From: Candidatus Parcubacteria bacterium
GTDB taxonomy: Bacteria > Patescibacteriota > Minisyncoccia > Phycocordibacterales > UBA6065
Direction: 5' to 3'
Length of the DNA: 12,834 bases
NCBI GenBank assembly: GCA_019661795.1
Contig: JAIFWQ010000005.1
Span: forward strand, 1-12,834
The translations under genes were made by a program, and so were the position numbers. The stretch's first letter is position 1, and every line of letters starts with the position of its first letter. Shown here one piece after another: positions 1-6,254 of the stretch. Below the pieces are notes generated by a model. The model saw only the letters and a list, made by a program, of their open reading frames with translations, did no database searches and was not told where the DNA came from.

Positions 1-546
1 GGAGAAAAGAGGATGCTGTTTCGAAGATTTCACGTCGAGCACGAGGGCGAGGAGCTCCTTGTTAAGCGAATTATATTGGTCGATCTCGGTATAAAAGTCA
101 GAGAATCTCTTCGAACCGACCATGATCTCGGGCAAGGATATAGCGTCGCGGTCGTTCAGTTTCGCCACGATGGCGGACATCGATTTGGTCTCCCGGTCTA
201 TTTTCGCCTGGAGCTTGGCCACGGTCGTGGTCTTCGCGCCGATGTCTTTCGACAGCTTATCGATGATGATGTTCTGGAGCTTGATGTTCTGCTGGGCGAT
301 CTTTATCTGCCCGTCGATATCGCTGATCTCCTTTTCGATGGAATCTTTTTCGCCCTTTATCTTGGAATTGCTATCCTGCAGAGCCTGGAGGTCGGCGCAT
401 TCCTTCATGGCCTGCTGGTCGCCTTGGGCCGTGGGGCTCGCGCAGAAATCGTCGATGGGATTCGACGCGGCCATGACAAAAGCCGGCAGGAAAAGCGGGG
501 CGATGGCCAAGGCCGATATGAGGAACGTGCGGCGTATGGGGTGCAT
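1..546 (-). CDS. Secreted coiled-coil protein, N-terminal part (probable murein hydrolase factor, EnvC/M23-like)
   Basis: Partial gene: 182 codons from an ATG at 546 run off the left edge of the window. Residues 1-26 form a signal peptide: basic start (HPIRR), hydrophobic core, and a likely cut after VMA. Two cysteines follow (C35, C50) and could form a disulfide. From about residue 52 the chain is heptad-rich and charged (DSIEKEISDID, KLQAKIDRE), as in long coiled coils. The segment SKRFSDFYTEIDQYNSLNKEL resembles the linker seen in bacterial M23 peptidases and EnvC-type murein hydrolase activators, where a coiled coil precedes a C-terminal LytM domain. That domain would lie outside the window, so the enzymatic call is inference. 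A TATAAT box sits 9 nt before the ATG and there is no Shine-Dalgarno. The gene follows rplY on the same strand but is separated from it by a terminator. Confidence 0.6.
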   Translation of the reverse strand, partial: MHPIRRTFLISALAIAPLFLPAFVMAASNPIDDFCASPTAQGDQQAMKECADLQALQDSNSKIKGEKDSIEKEISDIDGQIKIAQQNIKLQNIIIDKLSKDIGAKTTTVAKLQAKIDRETKSMSAIVAKLNDRDAISLPEIMVGSKRFSDFYTEIDQYNSLNKELLALVLDVKSSKQHPLFS

Positions 547-555
547 TGGGTATCT

Positions 556-561
556 ATTATA
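556..561 (-). promoter_or_regulatory. Extended -10 box (TGG TATAAT) of the coiled-coil protein gene
   Basis: On the minus strand TATAAT is preceded by TGG, an extended -10. It lies 9 nt before the ATG at 546, so transcription would start at or within about 3 nt of the start codon. No good -35 is visible, since that position falls in the upstream terminator stem. Confidence 0.6.
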
Positions 562-574
562 CCAAACGAACGTA

Positions 575-598
575 AAAGGCCCGCTTTCGCGGGCCTTT
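575..598 (-). terminator. Rho-independent terminator after rplY
   Basis: A 10-bp perfect stem (575-584 with 589-598, AAAGGCCCGC type) has a 4-nt loop. Read on the minus strand it ends in a short T run. It lies just after the L25 stop codon at 613 and before the promoter of the next gene. Confidence 0.85.
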
Positions 599-612
599 GA
601 TCGTTTTTCGTA

Positions 613-1317
613 TTACTTCTTCGCTTCTTTCTTGGCGCCCTTGTCTTCTTTGGCATCGCCTGCGGGAGCGGCTCCGGCTTCCCCAGCCTCGCCTTCCTTC
701 GCTTCCTTGCCCTTCTTCTCGACTTCGATCGCCGAGAGGTCGATCGGAGCGGTCGGCTCTTCTATCTCTTCCTTAGGCTCTGCGGCCGATGCGACGATGT
801 CTTCCGCGTTCACAGCGAGAGCGACGCCCGCAGGAAGCTTGATATCGCCCGCCTTTATAGATGATTTAAAATCGACGAGAGTCGAGATATCGACTTCGAT
901 CTTGTGAGGAAGGTCCTTCGGAAGCGCCTCGATCTCGATATCGTGGAGCACTTTGACGAGAGATCCGCCGAGCTCTTTGATAGCCGGAGCGACGCCGACG
1001 AATTCGAGAGGCACGCCGACTTTGATCTTCTTGCCCTTTTCGAACACATAGAAATCCGCGTGGAGAGGCTTGCCCGTCACCGGATGGAGAGCGATATCGT
1101 GGATGAGGGATTCGACTTCGACGTCATCGCCTTTCAGAACGACCACGGTCGATTCGCCCGCAGCCTTGTAGGCCTTTATGAAATCGACGGTCGCGATCGA
1201 AATAGCGGTCGCAGGCTCTTTCTTGCCGTAGAAGACGGCAGGGATGCTTCCGGCCTTGCGGAGAGCCGCGACATCGGCTTTCGCGTCTCGTTTCTGGACT
1301 TTAAGGGTGATTGCCAT
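613..1317 (-). CDS. rplY: Large ribosomal subunit protein bL25, CTC/TL5 long form
   Basis: 234 aa. bL25 binds 5S rRNA at the central protuberance of the 50S subunit; the long CTC form adds a second beta domain. Residues 1 to about 93 are the 5S-binding domain (GSIPAVFYGKK, residues 23-33; LIHDIALHPVTGKPLHADFY, 71-90). Residues of about 94-180 match the TL5 C-terminal domain (VPLEFVGVAPAIKELGG, ALPKDLPHKIEVDIS). Residues of about 181-234 are a low-complexity Lys/Glu/Ala/Gly tail, common but variable in length in this family. The ATG at 1317 is fixed by the conserved start MAITLKVQKR. A TTGACT / 16 bp / TATACT promoter ends 9 nt before the ATG, with no Shine-Dalgarno, suggesting a nearly leaderless mRNA. 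A strong terminator follows. Confidence 0.95.
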   Translation of the reverse strand: MAITLKVQKRDAKADVAALRKAGSIPAVFYGKKEPATAISIATVDFIKAYKAAGESTVVVLKGDDVEVESLIHDIALHPVTGKPLHADFYVFEKGKKIKVGVPLEFVGVAPAIKELGGSLVKVLHDIEIEALPKDLPHKIEVDISTLVDFKSSIKAGDIKLPAGVALAVNAEDIVASAAEPKEEIEEPTAPIDLSAIEVEKKGKEAKEGEAGEAGAAPAGDAKEDKGAKKEAKK

Positions 1318-1326
1318 AGGTTTCCC

Positions 1327-1354
1327 AGTATATACAAAGCCGCCGGAAAGTCAA
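1327..1354 (-). promoter_or_regulatory. rplY promoter, TTGACT-16-TATACT
   Basis: On the minus strand the -35 TTGACT (1349-1354) and -10 TATACT (1327-1332) are 16 bp apart. Nine nt separate the -10 from the rplY ATG, so the expected leader is only 2-3 nt. Confidence 0.7.
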
Positions 1355-1362
1355 AAATCGGC

Positions 1363-1542
1363 CTAGAGCCAGACGTAGACGGCTATGGCGAGAAACACCA
1401 GCGCGACGACGACCTGCAGCTTGTTCGCCGATGCGACGTCTTTGGCCAGGCCTTTGGATATGAGCCACGCGGCGATCTTCGGAGTCGGCTCTTTGTCGAA
1501 TTTGCGCGGGTTGAACGTATTTTCTTCGAATTCTACTGACAT
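1363..1542 (-). CDS. Small single-pass membrane protein, 59 aa, unknown function
   Basis: Starts MSVEFEENTFNPRKFDKEPT and has a charged N-terminal half (residues 1-42) followed by one hydrophobic segment at about 43-58 (LQVVVALVFLAIAVYVWL) that ends the protein. This predicts a tail-anchored, N-in topology. The frame is intact, with ATG at 1542 and a TAG stop at 1363-1365. It starts 12 bp after the FAD oxidase stop codon and ends just before the rplY promoter, so it sits in a tight co-directional row. There is no Shine-Dalgarno; a TAAAAT box is 6 nt before the ATG. I recognise no family. Its length, TM segment and snug fit between genes support it being real. Confidence 0.7.
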   Translation of the reverse strand: MSVEFEENTFNPRKFDKEPTPKIAAWLISKGLAKDVASANKLQVVVALVFLAIAVYVWL

Positions 1543-1548
1543 GGCTTT

Positions 1549-1554
1549 ATTTTA
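1549..1554 (-). promoter_or_regulatory. Possible -10 box of the 59-aa membrane protein
   Basis: TAAAAT on the minus strand directly follows the upstream stop codon (1555-1557) and lies 6 nt before the ATG at 1542. This matches the -10-to-ATG spacing seen at other genes here. No -35 is evident, and the gene could equally be read from upstream. Confidence 0.4.
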
Positions 1555-3210
1555 TCACGCCCGCGATATATGCGACATCATATATGCCTTCGTGCCGCCG
1601 ACTTTTTTGCCGGGATTGAAGATGCCGCGCGGATCGAACGCGTCTTTCGTCTTTTGGAAGAGTGCCATGACCTCCGGGCCGAACATTTTGGCGAGATACG
1701 GCGTGCGGATGATGCCGTCGTTATGCTCGGCGGTGATCGATCCGCCGTATGAGAGCACGAGGTCATAGACTTTGTCGGATACTTCGTCGATCGCCTTCAG
1801 ATTCCGGGCATCGTGCATGTCCATGAGCGGAATGATATGGAAATTGCCGTTGCCCGCATGGCCGGCGATGGTATAGAGCAGCTTATATTCGTCGAGGATG
1901 GCGCGCATTTTCGGCAGAAAGTCTGGCATGGCGTCAGGCGGCACGATCACGTCGTCGACGAACGGCGCCGTTCTCGCCCCATGGACGTGCTTGCGCAAAA
2001 GGTTGAAGCTTTCCCGCCTGACGGCCCAGTATTTTTCTGAATCGTCGACATCGCGCGCCTCTCTCATCTTGAATCCGTAATGGCGGATCTTCTCTTCGAG
2101 CCTCTTTACAGTTTCGTGTATCGCCGCAGCAGTCTGGCCTGAAAATTCGACGAGAAGCACGAGCTTCGGCATGCCGCCGGTGAGAGCCATCAGGGCTTCC
2201 GGCCAGAAATTCCACATGAGCTTCAGGAAATTCTTCGCATGCATGGTGCGCGCCATGTCGGGCAGGAATTTGAGAGCGAGCTTCATGGTGCTGTCGTCGT
2301 ATGATTCGATGCTTTCAGGCGAAAACGGCAGGATATCGTTGACGAGATCGCCGAGCCGCGAAAGCGACGGCATGAATATGACGAAAAGCTTCGACACAGG
2401 TTCGACCGGCACGAGCCTGATGGTCGCCTCGGTCACGATGCCGAGCGTCCCCTGCGACCCGACGATGAGCCGCGTCAGGTCGAAGACCTGTTTTTCGGCG
2501 TCCCAAACGTTCCAGAGATAGTATCCGGCCGAATTCTTCGACACGTTCGGCTTCGCCTTGGCGAGAAGGCCTGCATTTTCGGATACGATGTCCCAGATCT
2601 TTCGATAGAGAGCGCCTTCGAGATCTTTTTTGGCTACCTTCGCATCGAGCTCGGTTTTGGAAAGCGGCCGAACGGCGTATTCGTTGCCGTCTTCAAGGAC
2701 GATCTTCAGCGACTCGATGAAATTCTCCATCTTGCCGTAGCGCAGAGTCTTTTCGCCCGCAGAATTGTTGCCGATCATACCGCCCAGGGTGTTGAGGTTC
2801 TTGGACGCGGTATAGCACGGCAGGATCGAACCCAATTTGAGCGTTTCGGGCTCGAGATCGCGATAGAACGTGCCGGGCAGGACGGTCGCGCGCTCTTTCG
2901 ATATGGAAACGATGCCGCGCATGTATCGCGTTATGTCGACGATGACCGATTCGTTGAGAGGCCCGCCCGACATGCACGTGCCCGCGGCGCGGACGGTCAC
3001 GGAAAGCTCGGGATAGCGGACCTTGTTCTCATGGACGAAGCGCACGACTGCTTTTATATCGTCAGCGTCCTTCGGAAAAAGCACGATCTTCGGCCTGACC
3101 TCGAGAAGGCTCGCGTCGCGGCCCGCCTTCGAAAGCGCAACGTCGGAATCATCGACGTCGCCTTTGAAGCCTGTCTTGAGGAATTCCTTGAGAGCAGTGA
3201 TCGAATCCAT
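1555..3210 (-). CDS. FAD-binding oxidase, GlcD / D-lactate dehydrogenase family
   Basis: 551 aa. The family oxidises 2-hydroxy acids (D-lactate, glycolate, D-2-hydroxyglutarate) using FAD of the VAO/PCMH fold. The FAD half shows RAAGTCMSGGPLNESVIVD (74-92), the pyrophosphate-binding GGMIGNNSAGEKTLRYGK (143-160) and GSQGTLGIVTEATIRL (251-266). The C-terminal cap shows the His motif GHAGNGNFHIIP (450-461) and TAEHNDGI (493-500), then FNPGKK near the end. The protein is full length for a stand-alone FAD subunit and lacks a fused C-terminal Fe-S/GlpC domain. No Fe-S or GlcE/GlcF partner is in the window, so the electron acceptor is unknown. The start lies 23 bp after the aldolase stop, so the two are probably one transcript. 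The exact substrate cannot be read from sequence. Confidence 0.9.
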   Translation of the reverse strand: MDSITALKEFLKTGFKGDVDDSDVALSKAGRDASLLEVRPKIVLFPKDADDIKAVVRFVHENKVRYPELSVTVRAAGTCMSGGPLNESVIVDITRYMRGIVSISKERATVLPGTFYRDLEPETLKLGSILPCYTASKNLNTLGGMIGNNSAGEKTLRYGKMENFIESLKIVLEDGNEYAVRPLSKTELDAKVAKKDLEGALYRKIWDIVSENAGLLAKAKPNVSKNSAGYYLWNVWDAEKQVFDLTRLIVGSQGTLGIVTEATIRLVPVEPVSKLFVIFMPSLSRLGDLVNDILPFSPESIESYDDSTMKLALKFLPDMARTMHAKNFLKLMWNFWPEALMALTGGMPKLVLLVEFSGQTAAAIHETVKRLEEKIRHYGFKMREARDVDDSEKYWAVRRESFNLLRKHVHGARTAPFVDDVIVPPDAMPDFLPKMRAILDEYKLLYTIAGHAGNGNFHIIPLMDMHDARNLKAIDEVSDKVYDLVLSYGGSITAEHNDGIIRTPYLAKMFGPEVMALFQKTKDAFDPRGIFNPGKKVGGTKAYMMSHISRA

Positions 3211-3233
3211 GAGGTTGGCGCGTTTGGCGGAGG

Positions 3234-4127
3234 CTATATTTTATTAAAAATCCGCAATTTCTCCGCGATGACGGCCTGCATCGCCTGGAGCGAAGGCTTC
3301 ATGATCTTGTACGGGGCGACTTCGTCCGGATTCTCTTCGAGCTCGCGCTTGAGGGCTTTCCTGAACGCGACGCGGATCTCCGTATTTATATGGATGATGG
3401 CTACGCCCGCGTCGATCGCGGCGATGAAATCTTCCGCCGAATTGCCCGATCCGCCATGAAGGACGAGGGGTATCTTCACCGCTTCGGCTATCTCCCGGAT
3501 GCGCCTGATGTTGAGAGCCGGGTCTTTGCCGCCCGAAAGCATGCCGTGGATGTTGCCCACGGCGGGCGCGAGCATGTCTATACCCGTCGCGTCGGCGAAT
3601 CTCTTCGCTTCGTCGGGCTTGGTCAGGAACTCCTCGCTGATCTTCACGCCGGCGGGAATCTCGGCGAGCACCTTCGACGACTTGCCGATGAATCCGAGCT
3701 CGCCTTCGACCAGAATGTCCGTATCGGCGTCCGCGGCGGCGGCTTTCGCGTATTCGACGCATTTTTTCGTCGCCGCGACGTTATCGTCGAACCCCTGTTC
3801 GGTGCCGTCATATATGACAGAGTCATATCCCGCATCGACGACTTCTTTCACTTTGTCGAACGAATACGTATGATCGGCGTTCAGAAAGACCGGCTGGCCC
3901 GCTTTTCGCACCGAATCGACGAGAGCGCGGGCCTGGTCGACGCCGATAAAAGATCTCTCGCCTTCCGAGACGCCGATGATCACGGGTATGTCGCGGTTCG
4001 CCGCGGCAGAGACTTCTTTGGCCGCGCGGACAACCGCCCAAAAGCCTTCGATGTTCGATATATTGAAATGGCCGATGGCGACCTTATCCCGGAGGGCATC
4101 ATGGACGAATTCGCGCAAGGTTTTCAT
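3234..4127 (-). CDS. fba: Class II fructose-bisphosphate aldolase (or ketose-bisphosphate aldolase)
   Basis: 297 aa. Zinc enzyme that reversibly cleaves fructose 1,6-bisphosphate into dihydroxyacetone phosphate and glyceraldehyde 3-phosphate (glycolysis/gluconeogenesis, cytosol). The catalytic Asp and zinc His are in NADHTYSF (D85, H86). EGELGFIG (141-148) carries the acidic residues, and further zinc ligands are H194 in GNIHGM and H224 in LHGGSG. INTEIRVAF (248-256) is the phosphate/substrate loop. Length is normal for the class IIB group. Members of this family also act on tagatose bisphosphate, so the sugar is not certain. The ATG at 4127 is preceded by GATAAG 9 nt upstream and no usable Shine-Dalgarno. 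It appears to head the block that continues into the FAD oxidase. A PfkB kinase lies upstream on the other strand. Confidence 0.92.
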   Translation of the reverse strand: MKTLREFVHDALRDKVAIGHFNISNIEGFWAVVRAAKEVSAAANRDIPVIIGVSEGERSFIGVDQARALVDSVRKAGQPVFLNADHTYSFDKVKEVVDAGYDSVIYDGTEQGFDDNVAATKKCVEYAKAAAADADTDILVEGELGFIGKSSKVLAEIPAGVKISEEFLTKPDEAKRFADATGIDMLAPAVGNIHGMLSGGKDPALNIRRIREIAEAVKIPLVLHGGSGNSAEDFIAAIDAGVAIIHINTEIRVAFRKALKRELEENPDEVAPYKIMKPSLQAMQAVIAEKLRIFNKI

Positions 4128-4136
4128 GCCTCTAAG

Positions 4137-4145
4137 CTTATCACA
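4137..4145 (-). promoter_or_regulatory. Possible extended -10 (TGT GATAAG) of the aldolase gene
   Basis: Minus-strand GATAAG (4137-4142) preceded by TGT lies 9 nt before the ATG at 4127. No clear -35. It resembles the spacing at rplY but is a weaker match. Confidence 0.35.
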
Positions 4146-4169
4146 ATCGGAAAGCGCGAAAATCCCAAT

Positions 4170-4197
4170 AAAAAAGCCCGAGGATGAATCCCCGGGC
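4170..4197 (-). terminator. Terminator of the 105-aa orphan gene
   Basis: A 9-bp stem with one G-U pair (4176-4184 with 4189-4197) and a 4-nt loop is followed on the minus strand by six T. It ends the orphan gene at 4218 and insulates it from the aldolase promoter. Confidence 0.85.
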
Positions 4198-4217
4198 CTT
4201 GTGACTGATGATGTTTC

Positions 4218-4535
4218 TCACGCCGCCGCGAGAGCCATCTGATTGAGTCCGAACCGGACAGCGTTCAGGAATCCGATCGGATTCGCGAGCGCTTGGCCGT
4301 CGAGACTCTTCGTGAAGAAGAACTGCCGGGTCGGACGCTGGTCCGACTGCGTGCCGAACACCGTGCTCGCGATGCATCGGCTGTCCGAGTACACGCTGAT
4401 GCGCTGTTCCAATTCCAACATGGGGCTGGGCGCCAGCCTTTCTTCGATGCGGAGGACGACGGAGCCGTCCTGCAGACCGATGATGCTTAACGTGCCCGTG
4501 CGGAACCCAATTGAACTGTCGATTGTTGATTTCAC
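4218..4535 (-). CDS. Unknown protein, 105 aa, stand-alone gene
   Basis: Starts at GTG 4535, chosen because AGAGG (4543-4547) lies 7 nt upstream; a longer frame from TTG 4577 would swallow this site and most of the leader. I recognise no family. The protein has no TM segment. It alternates short beta-like stretches (GTLSIIG, GSVVLRIEERL, QRISVYSDS, RQFFFTKS) with a more hydrophobic C-terminus (residues 86-105, ending ALAAA), suggesting a small beta-rich soluble domain. It has its own consensus promoter, a leader of about 60 nt, a Shine-Dalgarno and its own terminator, unlike the leaderless-style neighbours. It sits between the aldolase and PfkB genes, but nothing ties its function to them. A recently acquired or strongly expressed gene are both possible. 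Confidence 0.7.
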   Translation of the reverse strand: MKSTIDSSIGFRTGTLSIIGLQDGSVVLRIEERLAPSPMLELEQRISVYSDSRCIASTVFGTQSDQRPTRQFFFTKSLDGQALANPIGFLNAVRFGLNQMALAAA

Positions 4536-4542
4536 TTGATAG

Positions 4543-4547
4543 CCTCT
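4543..4547 (-). promoter_or_regulatory. Shine-Dalgarno AGAGG that fixes the GTG start
   Basis: AGAGG on the minus strand is 7 nt before GTG 4535. It is one of only two clear Shine-Dalgarno sequences in the window. Confidence 0.6.
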
Positions 4548-4606
4548 GTTGAGTGTTGTTGTGTCGCCTAAAATCAAAGAACTGACCGTATCTGACTTAC
4601 ACCCAT

Positions 4607-4635
4607 ATTATATACCTATATTCATGATTTGTCAA
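4607..4635 (-). promoter_or_regulatory. Consensus sigma70 promoter TTGACA-17-TATAAT
   Basis: On the minus strand a perfect -35 (4630-4635) and perfect -10 (4607-4612) are exactly 17 bp apart. The expected transcript starts near 4600, giving a leader of about 65 nt to the GTG at 4535. This is the best-matching promoter in the window. Confidence 0.85.
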
Positions 4636-4659
4636 GAGGGCCTTATTAAAGGGCTTTTT

Positions 4660-4668
4660 TGGTACAAT
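4660..4668 (+). promoter_or_regulatory. Extended -10 (TGG TACAAT) of the PfkB gene
   Basis: TACAAT (4663-4668) preceded by TGG ends 6 nt before the ATG at 4675. There is no clear -35 and no Shine-Dalgarno. It implies a leaderless or near-leaderless mRNA. Confidence 0.6.
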
Positions 4669-4674
4669 AAGCGC

Positions 4675-5673
4675 ATGTTCAGAAAACGAATCGATTTCCT
4701 TGCGATCGGCGATATGGTCACCGACGCGTTCATCAGGCTGAAGGAGGCGCATGTAAAGGATTGCATCGACCATCACACGCAGGAGCTCTGCATTAAATTC
4801 GCCGACAAGATCCCCTTCGAATCGGTGACCGTCGTGCGGGCAGTCGGCAATAGCGCGAACGCGGCCGTTGCCGCGGCGAAGCTCGGGCTTTCTTCGGCCT
4901 TGATGGCCGATGTCGGCAACGACCAGAACGGCCGCGAATGCGTCGAGGCTCTTAAGAAAGCCGGCGTCACGACGAAATATATCTCGACGCACAAAGGCAT
5001 GGAGACGAACTATCATTACGTTCTCTGGTACGGCGACGAGCGCACGATATTGGTGAAGCACCAGGAATATCCGTATCGCCTGGCGAAGGTCGCCGTGACA
5101 CCGAAATGGGTCTACATCAGCTCTCTCGGCGGCAATTCGTATGAATATCACGTCGCCATCATGGAATGGCTCAAGGCGAATCCGGATATCAAGGTCGCGT
5201 TTCAGCCCGGCACGTTCCAGATGTCTCTCGGCGCCGAAAAGCTTCGCGGGCTCTATGAGCGCGCCGATCTTTTCTTCTGCAACAAAGAAGAGGCGCAGAG
5301 GATTTCGGGAACGACGGAGGGCGATATCAAAAAATTGATGGAAGGGTTACGGAAAATGGGCCCGAAGACGGTCATCGTCACCGACGGTCCGAAAGGCGCA
5401 TACACGTTCGACGGGACCGATGCGTACTTCATGCCGCCCTACCCCGACCCGAAGCCTCCGTTCGAACGCACCGGCGCAGGCGATGCTTTTTCATCGACGC
5501 TCACGGCCGCTCTCGCCATGGGCATGTCTCTCGAAGAGGCGCTTCTCTGGGCGCCGATCAATTCGGCGGCTGTCGTACAGGATATAGGCGCCCAGCGCGG
5601 GCTCCTGACGCGAGCTGAAATCGAAGCATGGCTCGCCAAGGCTCCGGCGGATTACAGACCAAGAAAGATTTAA
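4675..5673 (+). CDS. PfkB-family carbohydrate kinase
   Basis: 332 aa. The ribokinase/PfkB family transfers phosphate from ATP to a sugar, sugar phosphate or nucleoside. Motifs: the start RIDFLAIGDMVTDAF (5-19), GNSANAAVAAAKLGL (58-72) with the Gly/Asn substrate loop, DVGNDQNGRE (79-88), the NxxE motif in FFCNKEEA (200-207), TDGPKGA (236-242), and the catalytic RTGAGDAF (265-272, Asp270). Length is normal. The ATG at 4675 is chosen over a longer frame from 4549 because the domain begins there and the -10 box lies just upstream. The substrate is not certain; the adjacent aldolase makes fructose 6-phosphate one option, while ribokinase-like or adenosine kinase-like activity is equally possible. 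It converges with the PAP2 gene. Confidence 0.9.
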   Translation: MFRKRIDFLAIGDMVTDAFIRLKEAHVKDCIDHHTQELCIKFADKIPFESVTVVRAVGNSANAAVAAAKLGLSSALMADVGNDQNGRECVEALKKAGVTTKYISTHKGMETNYHYVLWYGDERTILVKHQEYPYRLAKVAVTPKWVYISSLGGNSYEYHVAIMEWLKANPDIKVAFQPGTFQMSLGAEKLRGLYERADLFFCNKEEAQRISGTTEGDIKKLMEGLRKMGPKTVIVTDGPKGAYTFDGTDAYFMPPYPDPKPPFERTGAGDAFSSTLTAALAMGMSLEEALLWAPINSAAVVQDIGAQRGLLTRAEIEAWLAKAPADYRPRKI

Positions 5674-5688
5674 AGAGAGAAACCTCTC
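5674..5688 (-). terminator. Weak hairpin between convergent genes
   Basis: GAGAG (5675-5679) and CTCTC (5684-5688) pair around a 4-nt loop, in the 22-bp gap between the PfkB and PAP2 stops. On the minus strand TTTAAAT follows. The stem is only 5 bp, so terminator function is doubtful. Confidence 0.3.
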
Positions 5689-5695
5689 GCCTTCG

Positions 5696-6253
5696 CTATC
5701 TGATCCTCTTTTTCATCGCTGGCCAGAGGCGTTTGTCGATGGCGCAGAATATATAGAGAAGAAGTCCGCCGAATATCCAGCCGGCGAGGACCTGCGACGG
5801 ATAATGGACGCCGAGATATACCCTCGAGACGCCGATGAGGATGATGAGCGCGATCGAACCCCACGCGAGCACGTGGCTTTTCGGGTGGCGCAGGGCGACC
5901 CAGCCGAATATGACGACCGCCATGACGGCATGCGCCGACGGCAGGCCGTATCCCGTGTCGCGGTCATAGACGATGACGGCGGGATCGATCATGAACGGCC
6001 GATCGGCGTGAAAAAGATATTTAAAGACGAATACTGCGGCGAACGACAGGAAAGCGATGACGACGAGCTCGACGGAGACGCGCCACTTCTCTATCAATAT
6101 GAGAGCGATCACGAACGCCCCGAGCAATATGAAATACGATCCGACGCCGTACGAAAGGAACATGGCGACAGGCCGCCACGCCGGGCCGACCGACTGCGTC
6201 GCGTAGAGGATCGTCGAATCGAGGTTCGATATATATGAGAGAAGCGCCTGCAT
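5696..6253 (-). CDS. PAP2-family membrane phosphatase
   Basis: 185 aa integral membrane protein with about five hydrophobic helices. The acid-phosphatase motifs are all present in order: KX6RP (K78 to R85-P86, KYLFHADRP), PSAH (105-108, with H108 as acid/base) and SRVYLGVH (143-150, with H150 as nucleophile). PAP2 enzymes dephosphorylate lipid phosphates such as undecaprenyl pyrophosphate, phosphatidate or phosphatidylglycerophosphate at the membrane. The residue four after the nucleophile is Gln154 (HYPSQVLAG) where many bacterial members have Asp; glucose-6-phosphatase relatives also carry Gln here. The start ATG is one base after the TAA of the bPH2 gene, indicating translational coupling. 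The true substrate is not visible; a phosphatidyltransferase encoded at 8976-9638 makes a phospholipid role plausible. Confidence 0.9.
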   Translation of the reverse strand: MQALLSYISNLDSTILYATQSVGPAWRPVAMFLSYGVGSYFILLGAFVIALILIEKWRVSVELVVIAFLSFAAVFVFKYLFHADRPFMIDPAVIVYDRDTGYGLPSAHAVMAVVIFGWVALRHPKSHVLAWGSIALIILIGVSRVYLGVHYPSQVLAGWIFGGLLLYIFCAIDKRLWPAMKKRIR

Positions 6254-6254
6254 G

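Noticed and set aside
122..1539. Overlapping plus-strand frames opposite the coiled-coil gene and rplY
   Set aside because: They are antisense to genes with clear signal peptide, promoter and domain evidence, and show no domain of their own.
3390..4187. 265-codon open frame on the plus strand, opposite the aldolase gene
   Set aside because: The aldolase on the minus strand has all catalytic motifs. The antisense frame is arginine- and aspartate-rich, has no recognisable domain, and runs through the upstream terminator region; it is a product of codon bias.
4637..4660. Hairpin-like sequence with a T6 tract just before the PfkB -10
   Set aside because: The stem is short and needs a bulge (GCCTT with AAGGGC), and no plus-strand gene lies upstream to terminate.
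4549..4674. Longer N-terminus for the PfkB kinase
   Set aside because: It would translate through the divergent promoter and the kinase's own -10 box, and the family domain starts at the ATG at 4675.
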